This document shows, piece after piece, positions 47,116-55,955 of a stretch of 64,000 nt of DNA (its first letter is position 1; the number at the start of each line of letters is the position of its first letter). Position numbers and translations under genes: made by a program. Where the stretch lies: the NCBI RefSeq assembly GCF_014839805.1, contig NC_051139.1, positions 4,216,001 through 4,280,000 on the forward strand, in the 5' to 3' direction. The stretch is from Manduca sexta. Taxonomy: Eukaryota > Arthropoda > Insecta > Lepidoptera > Sphingidae. A model generated the notes under the pieces. The model saw only the letters and a list, made by a program, of their open reading frames with translations, did no database searches and was not told the DNA's origin.

Positions 47116-47671
47116 TCTTATGTCCCGTCCCGTTCCCGTGAGTGGGTCCTTCGACAGACGATGATTTTACCAATATTAAAGTAGTTAAGCCACAGTAAAA
47201 TTAATCGAATATTGTCTGTGACTATTGAGCGGTGAATAAAGCAATGTCTTTTCGTTTGACGTGATTTTAAAAATACGTCGTCTAGATAACAAGTTAATGT
47301 CAGGGATGTGTCTGTTACATTTGCACGTAAGGAATACTATTTGATGACTTGTTAGGGAATGACATTACATAAAAGAAAGTATGATATATCTCTACCTCTT
47401 AAAATATCCTTGGTAATTACCACTTTTTACCGTTCCATATATTTATTTCAACTCCCTCTTATCGAGGTAAAATAAAACAAACCTCCTTTAACCAATATAA
47501 ATACATATAATTAACACGATGATAGTTTTGCAAGTTAAAAGACGGGAAACCGCATAACAAAAAAATTTAACCACAGTTTAACCAAATAATTGTTCCGTGT
47601 CTCCTTGTTTACGGTTTGCGTGTCATAAAAACAAAAGACTGTTTATTTATTAATTAATAAGGTTTATTACT
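47116..47671. other. unassigned AT-rich sequence
   Basis: No element recognised. Confidence 0.4.
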
Positions 47672-47845
47672 AATCATCATCATCAGCCTATATCTTTGTC
47701 CACTGCTGGACATAAGCCTTATCCAATATGCGCCATTTTACCCTGTCTTCAGCCTGTTGCATCCAGTTCTTACCAGCGACCTTTCGCAGATCGTCACTCC
47801 ACCTAGCTGGAGGGCGTCCTACACTACGCTTGCCGAGCCTTGGTC
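47672..47845 (-). pseudogene. LINE (RTE-type) 3' fragment with ORF C-terminus
   Basis: The minus-strand frame from 47828 to the stop at 47688-47690 reads RSVGRPPARWSDDLRKVAGK, then WMQQAEDRVKW and KAYVQQWTKI. This is the C-terminal signature of RTE-like LINE polyproteins. The 3' end has a (ATG)n-type simple tail ('atcatcatcag' on the plus strand). It is 5'-truncated just upstream. It is the best preserved LINE fragment here and uninterrupted over 46 codons. Confidence 0.88.
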
Positions 47846-48328
47846 AACACTCAAGAACTGGCTATCACTAATACCCTATTTTATTTCATATAACACTTTA
47901 TAAACATTCCAGATGCCGTAAACAGACCAACCAATCTCGGAAATCCGAGGTGGGAAATATAAAGCATTTGAAAGGATATTCCGTGGCAGGTATTGGAGCG
48001 TCCAGTCCAGGTGAACGCGGTGAACATTATTAAAGTGAGAGAACGTTTTAAATAAACTGTCTATTTTGGTTTTAAATTCTATATTCTAAACTTATGTGAC
48101 TATGTAGTGTTTGTTAGTTTGTTATAGTTTATGAAATTCATTGAGCGCTTTGTAAACCTAATTCTTGATGTAAATAAAATTATTTTATCGCTTGCAGTTC
48201 TTGCTTTTCTATTTTATGAATAAATAAGCTCACCATTGGCCTTAAAAGCTAAGCAACTAACGCATCCACGTATCTTTAAGCTCATTTTCATGAGAAATGA
48301 TAGGCGACGAGCCCATTGCTATATATAA
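47846..48328. other. unassigned sequence
   Basis: A 'gatgtaaataaaattatttt' string near 48166 resembles the polyadenylation end of a transcript or retroelement. Nothing else recognised. Confidence 0.35.
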
Positions 48329-48484
48329 TAATAAGTAATAATATCCGCCCTGTATTATATACTGTCCCACGGTTGCACTCGGGCCTCCTCTACTACTGAG
48401 AGGGATTAGGCGTTAGTCCACCACGCTGGCATAGTGCAGATTGGTAGACCCCACACACGCTTAAGTTCCTATAGAGAACTCCTT
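48329..48484 (-). mobile_element. SINE-A 3' half
   Basis: The plus strand shows the tail (48329-48345), 'gccctgtattatatactgtc', 'cctcctctactactgagagg', 'cagattggtagaccccacac' and 'gttcctatagagaact'. The 5' half including the head is missing. Confidence 0.75.
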
Positions 48485-48564
48485 GAATCCTTACGCATGT
48501 CTTCTCATTATAAATCAAGTCTCACCATCATCTGGATCAAAGCTAATACTCCGTAAACTATCAG

Positions 48565-48730
48565 GTTAAATTACGAGGGATCGAATAGTGGAGTAAATAA
48601 TGCCCTCGCAGCATGGCGGACCCTCGTCAATGCGCCTGCTTTTGACAGCTACTACAACGCGGCTTACGAGTTCGGAAATAATGACGTGATCCAAGTCAAA
48701 ACTATGGATGGAAGATCTGTCCGATCTTAA
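48565..48730 (+). CDS. candidate terminal exon of an unidentified protein
   Basis: A 54-codon open frame (48566-48730, stop TAA) begins after a plausible 3' splice site: a branch-like CTAAT at 48543-48547 and AG at 48563-48564. Residues 1-20 of the frame are LNYEGSNSGVNNALAAWRTL. It later has PAFDSYYNAAYEFGNNDVIQ and ends GRSVRS. Composition and codon use look coding (GC-richer than the flanks, balanced residues), and an AT-rich UTR-like sequence follows. It does not overlap any repeat. I recognise no family. No ATG opens the frame, so if real it is a 3' exon of a plus-strand gene whose upstream exons I could not find. It could also be a gene fragment or pseudogene. Confidence 0.35.
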
Positions 48731-48820
48731 GGAAGTTTTGTCTTTGTCAACATTAATACAAAAGTTAGTTTAGTAGTTAATTATCGTTTAACTCTATAGT
48801 AAATTAGACGCTATCTATCT

Positions 48821-49003
48821 ATCATCATCAGGCACATTGAGTTTACTGCTAAACATAGGCCTCCTCAAAGATTTCCAAACGGACCTGTCGCAATCGGCCT
48901 TGCATCCAGCATGTTACTGCAACCTTTATCCACCGTCTGTCCACCTTGCTTGACGTCCAACGCTACGCTTACCAGTACGTTGTCTCCAATCGAGAACTAT
49001 TCC
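48821..49003 (-). pseudogene. LINE 3' fragment, degraded
   Basis: The minus strand encodes, with stops, KRSVGRQARWTDGG and later SVWKSL. It is a decayed version of the same SVGRP..RWTDDL signature, from a different LINE subfamily. The tail 'atcatcatcagg' lies at the low-coordinate end. The 70-codon plus frame 48911-49123 is a shadow. Confidence 0.7.
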
Positions 49004-49017
49004 TATCTATGGATATA

Positions 49018-49260
49018 TCGATGGCTCCTAAGTAAACTATCGTATCTGAAAAAATGGCGAAATCCTTTTTTACCGTTTCGTTACGAAGGTACTGCTTACC
49101 AAAACCCATTAAAGAAAAGTTAGTAAATTAATGAAGTCTTTTTTCGTTAATTAATTTTTGAATTAAATGGGTTTGGTAGTAAACAGTATCTAGATAACAA
49201 AACGCTAAAATGTGAATGTCGTAAATTTCCAGATACGATAGTTTACTTAGGAGTCTTCGA
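49018..49260. mobile_element. MITE family H, copy 3
   Basis: 243 bp. Left end TCGATGGCTCCTAAGTAAAC and right end its near complement. The whole element is close to palindromic. Inner blocks pair 'ttaccgtttcgttacg' with 'aacaaaacgctaaaa', and 'taccaaaacccattaa' with 'aaatgggtttggta'. Flanks read TATA before and TATA after, a possible target duplication. No coding capacity. Confidence 0.8.
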
Positions 49261-50557
49261 TATAAGTTTTGCTTCACGTGAACTGTTAGAAAAATAAAAT
49301 GCAAAATCCTTTAATACAACAGACAAACAGTTTATCACCTAATCCGGCCTCCCGTATGTCGCTATGCACAATCCTCAAACCCTTTTGTGTTGAAAAAAGG
49401 GTAGCGGGAAATATCTAAAACCGCGTTTACAGTTACGCTGGCGTCATTCAATATCCACTGATATCTCATTTTGCCGCGCGAACAGAGGAGAACAGAATGG
49501 GTAGCGATTCAGAGCCTTAAGGGCTAGTGTGAGATGGGAGAGAATGGCGGGAAATTTTAGTTTTTAAAGGAAATCGAAATGATCGAAATGTCTTTTAATT
49601 ATTTGTAAAGACTTTCTTGTGCAGGCGAGAATATGACAGACAAAATAGATACCAAACAAAAAATAGAATATCTGTAAGGTTGGGAGTTCGATCTGCATTC
49701 TCAGACAAATATTTGTGTGATTCATGAATATTTTTCTCAGAATTTAATATTAATAAAAACTTAGTATTTGGTTACATACCTAAATTAAGAATTTATGATA
49801 ACATAGTCATGAATTCACTCAATCATAAAATAATTATATTTTCATGAATGTCTAATTGTAACATTTTTAAACGTGTTACAAAATATACTTCGACACGGAA
49901 CTTGTAAACACACACTATAAAATTGAATTTTAAATATCAAACTGCCACTTCTTTTAACCTGGTCCACGCAAGTCTGATCCCACGAAAGGCTGTGGTCTCT
50001 CGACACCGTACATTGAATTTTGTGTCGCAACACATTTTTGTAAAAATATTACTTTGAGGACACGTATCGAGGCGGGGATTACTTTCAATTCATAATGCTA
50101 TTGGCGCACTGTAATCTACTTGTACGTTGGAAAGTTTAAATCGCATTTTACTATTGAAATTAAGGGACAAATTCATTTTATCAGTATTTTATAGTCTTTT
50201 ATTGCAAGTAAATAAATATTAGCGATAAATGTCGGAACATAATGAGTGTTTTAAATACACTATGCTTAAATGAGGTAAAATTAAAGAGGTTTCAATTGTG
50301 TACTTAATTTTGTAGTGCTCAGAAGGGGACCACTGCTGACAAAATCCTGGTTTTCCATTATTTGTATTTGCGGTTTGCATATACGACGTGCTAATAAAGA
50401 TAGAAATACTGTGTGGTTTCAGTCTAGGCAGGCGTTTGACACAAATCTTTAATTAGATTTCCTCGTAAAAAAGGAGAACATCAACAACTCTTTGAAGTTT
50501 AACTTTGTAATATGAATCCATAAATCTACACTGATATATTGTAGACAGAATATACAC
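49261..50557. other. unassigned AT-rich sequence
   Basis: Bases 49430-49560 are somewhat GC-richer and unique. The minus frame at 49842-50033 has no motif. Confidence 0.4.
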
Positions 50558-50640
50558 CGCAAAAAGTGGGTACACTAGTTGCGCCTCTGCCTACCACTTC
50601 AAGGATTAAAGCCGCACTAGTATGTGTGGGTGTATGTGTT
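50558..50640 (+). mobile_element. SINE-B 3' fragment
   Basis: 'caaaaagtgggtacactagt', 'tgcgcctctgcctaccactt' and a TG-rich tail are the last 80 bases of SINE-B. Confidence 0.65.
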
Positions 50641-51276
50641 TATGGCATGTAATAAACCAAGTAGAAGGTAGGTGAGTCACTACTAAAACCAATCAGTCAC
50701 ATTGTTAGAGGACTTCGGATTGTGTAAAGAAGGGGATATTAGGACTATAATATTGTATATGCTAGACAATATACAATTACACTATATCCTTAAATAAAAG
50801 TTCTAATCAACTTCGATAGCCAAAATTCATAATTTCGTTTACATTTCTACTCATAAAATTAATATTACCAATTAAACGTCTAGAATTAATGAATTATCTA
50901 ATATTAATATTATTGTATATTGCCACGTTTCTACCCATGTTTGTGCTTGAATTGTTGCTTTACCTGAATGAATAAAATAAAAATAAAATCTATCAATTAT
51001 ACAGAAATAACTTCAACCTTTCCTATGTTCTATACAAACTTATTTCGTAATTTATTCCATACATCGCTAAAGCAAAGTATGCAATCAAAACATCTGAATA
51101 TTATGTACACAAGAACTCAACCAACTTCGCCATAATAAAATAAAACAAATAAACCCCGTTCTACATTGTCACCTCGAATCCACTTTCAATTAACGTGTCC
51201 AGAGGAGCGTTAACGCGTCCGCCCTACACGCTTGCCTACCTCATGCCGGTGCACACACGCTAACTGAATATATTCT
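50641..51276. other. unassigned AT-rich sequence
   Basis: A small inverted repeat ATTGTATAT/ATATACAAT lies near 50751-50775. Bases 51165-51255 are unique and GC-richer. No gene recognised. Confidence 0.4.
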
Positions 51277-51665
51277 GATATAGCAATAACTGCTCTAAAT
51301 ATGTAATAATATAGAGGTTACATTTGTTTATAGATAATGTGTGAAAGTTGAATGTCTAAAACCATGAAAAGAAACTCTCTCTGAGTACCAAAGCTTTATT
51401 CTATCACTTTGCAAGCAGTCACGAATAGCTATGTAATTATTATTACCTACTAGTGGCGAAAGGTGATATAGCAATAACTGCTATAAATATGTATTAATAT
51501 AGAGGTTTCATTTGTTTTTTTAATTGGTTTATAGATAGTGTGTGAAGGTTGAATACCTAAGAATCATGAAGAGAACATTGTCTCTAAGTACCAAAGCTTT
51601 AGTTTAATTCCATCAGTTCGCAGGTAGTCACGAGAAATAGCTATGTAATTATTATTACCTACCTA
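51277..51665 (+). repeat. tandem duplication, about 190 bp per unit
   Basis: Unit 1 (about 51277-51464) and unit 2 (about 51468-51665) share 'gatatagcaataactgct', 'atatagaggtt', 'gtaccaaagcttta' and 'agctatgtaattattattac' in the same order. The second unit has a small insertion (about 51518-51530). High similarity suggests a local unequal-crossover or replication-slip event, not a dispersed repeat. Confidence 0.85.
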
Positions 51666-51689
51666 CCTACTATGAAATACAAATCGACG

Positions 51690-51837
51690 GGTGAAAGGCT
51701 AATTGACTTAAGCGACATTTTATTCGAAAAATATTAACTAGTTTATAAAAACACAGAAAAAACTCTTGATTTTAAATATGTTTCATACATACACTTGTTT
51801 TGCCAAAAAAGTCGTTTAAGTCAATTAGCCTTTCACC
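51690..51837. mobile_element. MITE family I, copy 2
   Basis: 148 bp with 27-bp terminal inverted repeats: GGTGAAAGGCTAATTGACTT at the left (51690-51709) and its complement at the right (to 51837), with one mismatch over 27 bases. AT-rich interior, no coding. The better preserved of the two I copies. Confidence 0.8.
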
Positions 51838-52393
51838 AGTCAGAATATCTATAGATTTTTTATTTTGAAACCATACCATTCATACCATACTAAGAATCCA
51901 ATCGTATACTTCCTAACATAAAGACATAGTCAATGAGTTACACATACTTTTCTGCGAAAGTCGGTTAAAAATAATTGAATACACATGTGCGCTTCTCCTA
52001 ACCGCCGCCCGCCCAGCGTTATTCAAATATCTCTCAGACGGGGAGGAAGCTAATTACACGGCCTAGGGTGTCTACAGTCTATTGAATGACTATTTCCGAG
52101 TATAATAAAGGGTGACTTTCTGATTTAGAATGTTTGAGTACAACAAAACTTCTCGGAATATGACTGTAAAGTTAATTAATCAGGTCGGTTTCCTGTACGG
52201 ATATTCTAATATCTGGATATTTAATTATATACATAGTAAAGTAGTTAGTCGATCGTTCTATTAAGAGACAGTAATTTCGAACGTTATTAAGGTTTGAGAG
52301 GGAATAGGTTTGAGTATTTTAGTATTAAAATATTGAAGCTGTTATTATTGAAATGAAATGCAATAATTTATTTGAACCTGTAAAATATTATAC
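51838..52393. other. unassigned AT-rich sequence
   Basis: Left flank of the LTR element. It ends with the 4-bp target duplication ATAC (52390-52393). Confidence 0.5.
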
Positions 52394-52587
52394 TGTTAGA
52401 AAACTGTCACGATTCTAATTAAAATAAAAGAAATATCACTGACTACAGAAATACTTTCGGCAAATATCTCACCAACCAACCGACTGGTACGACTGTCAAC
52501 AACCAACTGGCCCGGTCTGTCAAACACTCAGTGTTTTTATAGCAAAAAGTGTTACAAATACCCTCACTAAAATGTTCTATGCTAACA
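52394..52587 (-). repeat. left LTR (3' LTR if minus-oriented)
   Basis: 194 bp, TGTTAG...CTAACA, with inverted termini of 6 bp. On the minus strand it contains a TATA box at 52534-52541. The short open frame 52443-52676 across it is a shadow. Confidence 0.9.
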
Positions 52588-52754
52588 CGGCCTCTCCTGA
52601 CAATATGATCGTCCTTGATCACGCATTTTTTTCCAAAATATACAGCACCCAAATACAAACTTTGGTTTTGCAACATTAGAGAGACCTCACTATGAGTAGG
52701 TCTTCATAATCTACTGGACTAAAATAATTTGGACTCGTTACGTATCTGCTTAAT

Positions 52755-52904
52755 CTGGTGCGCGTCGTATCGCACCGGCGCAGGTTGGTGCGCGTTGTAT
52801 CGCACCCGAGCAGGCTGGTGCGCGTCGTATCACACCCGCGCAGGCTGGTGCGCGTCGTATCACACCCGCGCAGACTGGTGCGCGTCGTATCACACCCGCG
52901 CAGG
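52755..52904 (+). repeat. 30-bp tandem array, five units, GC-rich
   Basis: Five units start at 52755, 52785, 52815, 52845 and 52875. Each begins CTGGTGCGCGT and contains CGTATC. A sixth, diverged start lies at 52905. Units 3 to 5 are nearly identical, and 1 and 2 carry substitutions. Because 30 is a multiple of three and the unit has no stop in several frames, four overlapping frames stay open (52676-53028). These are repeat artefacts, although a repetitive peptide cannot be excluded. Confidence 0.92.
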
Positions 52905-53010
52905 CTGGAGGGCGCTGTTCTGCAACGCTCAACACGCCTTGGAGCGCGCCTGCGCACGCCCTGAGGCGCGTCTGCGCACGTCCTTCGGCCATCACCTCCA
53001 TTGACAATCT
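52905..53010 (+). repeat. GC-rich segment, first copy
   Basis: It shares ordered blocks ('ctggagggcgctgttctgca', 'ggagcgcgcctg', 'tgaggcgcgtctgc', 'catcacctcc') with 53821-53956. It marks one side of the central arrays. Confidence 0.7.
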
Positions 53011-53167
53011 GCAGGGATCTTCATTCAAAAGAGCACATGAAATTTCATTCGGGCAAAAGCCTATAACTCACGAAAGCAAGCGTGCACACAAGCTTTCATG
53101 AGCAATAACCAAACAAGAATATTGAACATCGGGATCGGACTTCATTCGTCCAAAATAATCTCGTCAA

Positions 53168-53434
53168 CTCATGGCATTTGCCAACCGCAATACGCTACTC
53201 ATGGCATTCGCCAACCGCAATACGCTACTCATGGCATTCGCCAACCGCAATACGCTACTCATGGCATTTGCCAACCGCAATACGCTACTCATGGCATTCG
53301 CCAACCGCAATACGCTACTCATGGCATTCGCCAACCGCAATACGCTACTCATGGCATTCGCCAACCGCAATACGCTACTCATGGCATTCGCCAACCGCAA
53401 TACGCTACTCATGGCATTCGCCAACCGCAATACG
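53168..53434 (+). repeat. 30-bp tandem array, nine units
   Basis: Nine units of 30 bp start at 53168 and every 30 bases to 53408; the last is cut at 27 bp. The unit begins CTCATGGCATTCGCCAACCG and ends CAATACGCTA. Units 1 and 4 have T in place of C (catttg for cattcg). All the rest are identical, so the array is young or homogenised. It keeps at least four frames open, one giving a 151-codon frame (53098-53553) with a ten-residue period (THGIRQPQYA). No splice or start evidence supports a real protein. Confidence 0.96.
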
Positions 53435-53530
53435 TAAAATGTAACCTTCACCATCTATCTACTCAGTGTTATAAAAGCGAACTCGAGTTACATGCAACCC
53501 TTCAACCAGTAGATGTAATAACGTGTTTGT

Positions 53531-53820
53531 CGGACCAAGGTCTGCACGCATAACTACTTTGCGTCTCCCGGACAGAGTCCGTGCACGTTTACAAAGAAAC
53601 GCCCTGATCAGACCAAGGTCCGTGCACATTAATAATGTGCCACCCGGACAGAGTCCGTGAAAGGCCTCGGGCCCAAACCAGACCAAAGTCTGCACACATT
53701 AATAAATGTGTCTCCTGGACAGAATCCAGGCAAGGCCTCGGGCCCAAACCAGACCAAAGTCTGCACACATTATTAATTGTGTCTCCCGGACAGAATCCAG
53801 GCAAGGCCTCGGGCCCAAAA
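53531..53820 (+). repeat. tandem array of about 71-76 bp units
   Basis: GGACAGA occurs at 53570, 53646, 53717 and 53788, that is, with spacings of 76, 71 and 71. The last two full units share 'caaggcctcgggcccaaa' and 'cagaccaaagtctgcacaca' almost exactly. An older partial unit starts the array near 53531. Each unit contains short palindromes (GGACAGAGTCC-like, TGTGCAGAC-like), so its RNA could fold. Confidence 0.88.
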
Positions 53821-53956
53821 CTGGAGCGTGTTGATCTGCAGCGCTACGCACCACCCGGAGCGCGCAGTCCTGCAGCCCTCCGCACCTCATGAGGCGCGTT
53901 TGCACACACCTTGAGACGCGTCTGTGCAGCGCTCCGTCATCGCGTCGTATCGCGAA
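53821..53956 (+). repeat. GC-rich segment, second copy
   Basis: Diverged copy of 52905-53010: 'ctggagcgtgttgatctgca', 'ggagcgcgcagtcctgca', 'gaggcgcgtttgcacac'. It ends in 'gcgtcgtatcgcgaac', which echoes the CGTCGTATCGCA of the first 30-bp array. Confidence 0.65.
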
Positions 53957-54415
53957 CATATTTCTGCAGGCAAATAAAAATCAAAACCGCAACATCGTTC
54001 GGCCTATTCTGACCTTAATCAGATTCGTTTAAAACTTTCTAAACAGTGATTTTATTTCTATCACAAACAAATCTACCTACAAAGTAGATCGGATTTCATT
54101 TCCAGTTACTAGCACATGGTAAAAGTAAATTCCAACATTTTTACAGATCAAGGAAAAATAAGAAACCAGCACCCTCAAATAAGGGTCATGGGTCATACAA
54201 TACCAGACTTTCCAGGCATCGATAACATACTCTGCGATAGGACAGTTAGCATCAACCGCCATTCGAAACTCGCGTAGTCACTTTATCCAAGACGCCTCCG
54301 TAGAATTTCCACACCATGCGCGGCACCGTTTTCCATCGTAGTATTGGTACATAGCGTAGGTATGTAGTGAACACAGTCCAATTCTATGGGCATCGATTAC
54401 TAATCCCAATTCTGA

Positions 54416-54609
54416 TGTTAGAAAACTGTCAAGATTCTAATTAAAATAAAAGAAATATCACTGACTACAGAAATACTTTCGGCAAATATCTCACCAACCA
54501 ACCGACTGGTACGACTGTCAACAACCAACTGGTCCAGTCTGTCAAACACTCAGTGTTTTTATAGCAAAAAGTGTTACAAATACCCTCACTAAAATGTTCT
54601 ATGCTAACA
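54416..54609 (-). repeat. right LTR (5' LTR if minus-oriented)
   Basis: 194 bp, with three substitutions against the left LTR (one near base 17 and two close together near base 118). This near-identity implies a recent insertion. It is followed by ATAC. Confidence 0.9.
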
Positions 54610-54613
54610 ATAC

Positions 54614-55040
54614 ATTATTTATATTCATTCAATATTAACTACTGCCACCAGTTCGAAAAGCAGTTCTCACCGGAAAAGAACGGGTAAAACACTCTGGTGT
54701 TGCTTTTTTAAAAATCAGTTTCAGGTATGAATTCAGATCATAAAAAAAAATACAATTGGTTTTCTTTTGTTGTTATTTAGAGCAGTACATTTATAAGCTT
54801 GCAAAAATTTTATGGTCAAAAGCATAGTGTTACTTAGGTTCGTTTTGATGACCGGCCGCACGTCCAGACTATAGACCTATATATGATTATAGGAAAACTC
54901 ACAAAGCGTAGCCGAACTTAGTAATCGACTCCAGGGTGTACCCGATTTTCAATCTATAATATTATACTCAGGAACACTGCGCATAGACCTTGCTCTGGAT
55001 AATATGAAAGGAAAAATGTAAATGAGTTAATATATGCAAC
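54614..55040. other. unassigned sequence
   Basis: AT-rich. No element recognised. Confidence 0.4.
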
Positions 55041-55045
55041 AAAAA
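55041..55045 (-). terminator. Pol III T-run for the third tRNA-Val
   Basis: Five T on the minus strand, four bases after the tRNA 3' end. Confidence 0.75.
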
Positions 55046-55049
55046 GAAG

Positions 55050-55122
55050 TGTTTCCGCCCGGGATCGAACCGGGGGCCTTCTGCGTGTTAGGCAGATGTG
55101 ATAACCGCTACACCACGGAAAC
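55050..55122 (-). tRNA. tRNA-Val (anticodon AAC), copy 3
   Basis: A 73-nt minus-strand gene, identical to copy 1 over its whole length, with anticodon at plus-strand 55087-55089. All stems are intact, the discriminator is A, and there is no intron. The flanks are unlike those of copies 1, 2 and 4, so these are dispersed gene copies and not a recent tandem duplication of a larger unit. Confidence 0.97.
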
Positions 55123-55891
55123 GATGTACGATTTGGACTAAAGAACTGGACTCATTTACAAGCAGAATATCAATTACATTTATGACAACATTGATATTCA
55201 AATAAAATCATATTATTTATATATTATACAATGCCTTGAGATATAATGTTACATTATAGGTATCGTATTCAGATTATATTATATTTACTACTTATTTTTT
55301 GCGAAAGACTTTCCACCTGCAATTTAATTTACTTCAACATATATTTCTTGTTTTTATTCTTAATAAATGTGATGATTTACGCTTGGCATATTAAAACGTC
55401 ATTCTGACCTAATTATACCAAATTTATTTGGTGTTTTACGTTTACGTAACGAGAGAGAATAATATCTATAAATTAAACATTAGAAATTATGTCTAACATT
55501 TTAGTATTCTTTTTAAATAAATATTTATATCAAAAAGGTATATTATGTTTCTTTTTCTGTTACATTTCTCTGAATTTCCATGAAGACACGTCGCATCGGG
55601 TCTTACGAAGATAGTCGGATTACTTCAGTGCTCGGGAAAACAAAAATGTTTAGAACAAGAGATGTTATTCTGCAAATATAATTTTACAATTGAGTTTGTT
55701 GCGTAAACAATAAGAGGAAATAGTGCTTTTCATAATTCTTTGAACATGATAATAAGGCGTCGCGCAGACGTTATTAATCCGTTGCCGAGAATCACTTCAT
55801 TATTATTAAACGTGCAGTTATGTCTTGTAGTATTTTTAATAGTGGTAGTTTCTGATGAGCGAGATTCCGTGAAGTAGGATTCTGTTGATAT
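55123..55891. other. unassigned AT-rich sequence
   Basis: No element or coding signal recognised. Confidence 0.4.
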
Positions 55892-55955
55892 TTTTCATAC
55901 ATACATACATACATACATAACATCACGCATTTATCCCCGAAGGGGTATGCAGAGG
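55892..55955 (-). mobile_element. SINE-B tail fragment
   Basis: (CATA)n on the plus strand, followed by 'acatcacgcatttatccccg' and 'aaggggtatgcagagg', is the last 60 bases of SINE-B in reverse. It was strongly 5'-truncated on insertion. Confidence 0.75.

Larger units (their letters stand above)
52394..54609 (-). mobile_element. compact non-autonomous LTR retrotransposon (TRIM/LARD-like)
   Basis: The 2216-bp element is bounded by two 194-bp direct repeats that start TGTTAG and end CTAACA. They differ at three positions. The flanking duplication is ATAC (52390-52393 and 54610-54613). These are the hallmarks of an LTR retrotransposon, and a 4-bp duplication fits Gypsy-like or BEL-like integrases. 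The internal part is 1.83 kb and holds no recognisable gag, protease, reverse transcriptase or integrase. It is filled with three tandem arrays and a duplicated GC-rich segment. Orientation is probably minus: TATAAAAA lies in the LTR on that strand (52534-52541), and a purine run AGGAGAGG (52591-52598) next to the left LTR could be the polypurine tract. A primer-binding site is not clear; a minus-strand TGG occurs a few bases inside the right LTR. It would depend on proteins of another element. Confidence 0.85.

Noticed and set aside
46850..47164. 104-codon plus frame
   Set aside because: Its second half is a family F repeat and the first half is low-complexity AT-rich sequence.
52729..53028. 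several overlapping arginine- or alanine-rich frames of 68-93 codons
   Set aside because: All arise from the GC-rich 30-bp array. Frames on both strands are open for the same reason.
53168..53434. CRISPR-like regular repeats
   Set aside because: The units are contiguous, with no unique spacers, and the context is a eukaryotic LTR element.
53098..53553. 151-codon plus frame, the longest in the window
   Set aside because: It is mostly nine copies of a 30-bp tandem unit, whose length keeps frames open automatically. Three other frames across the same array are equally open.
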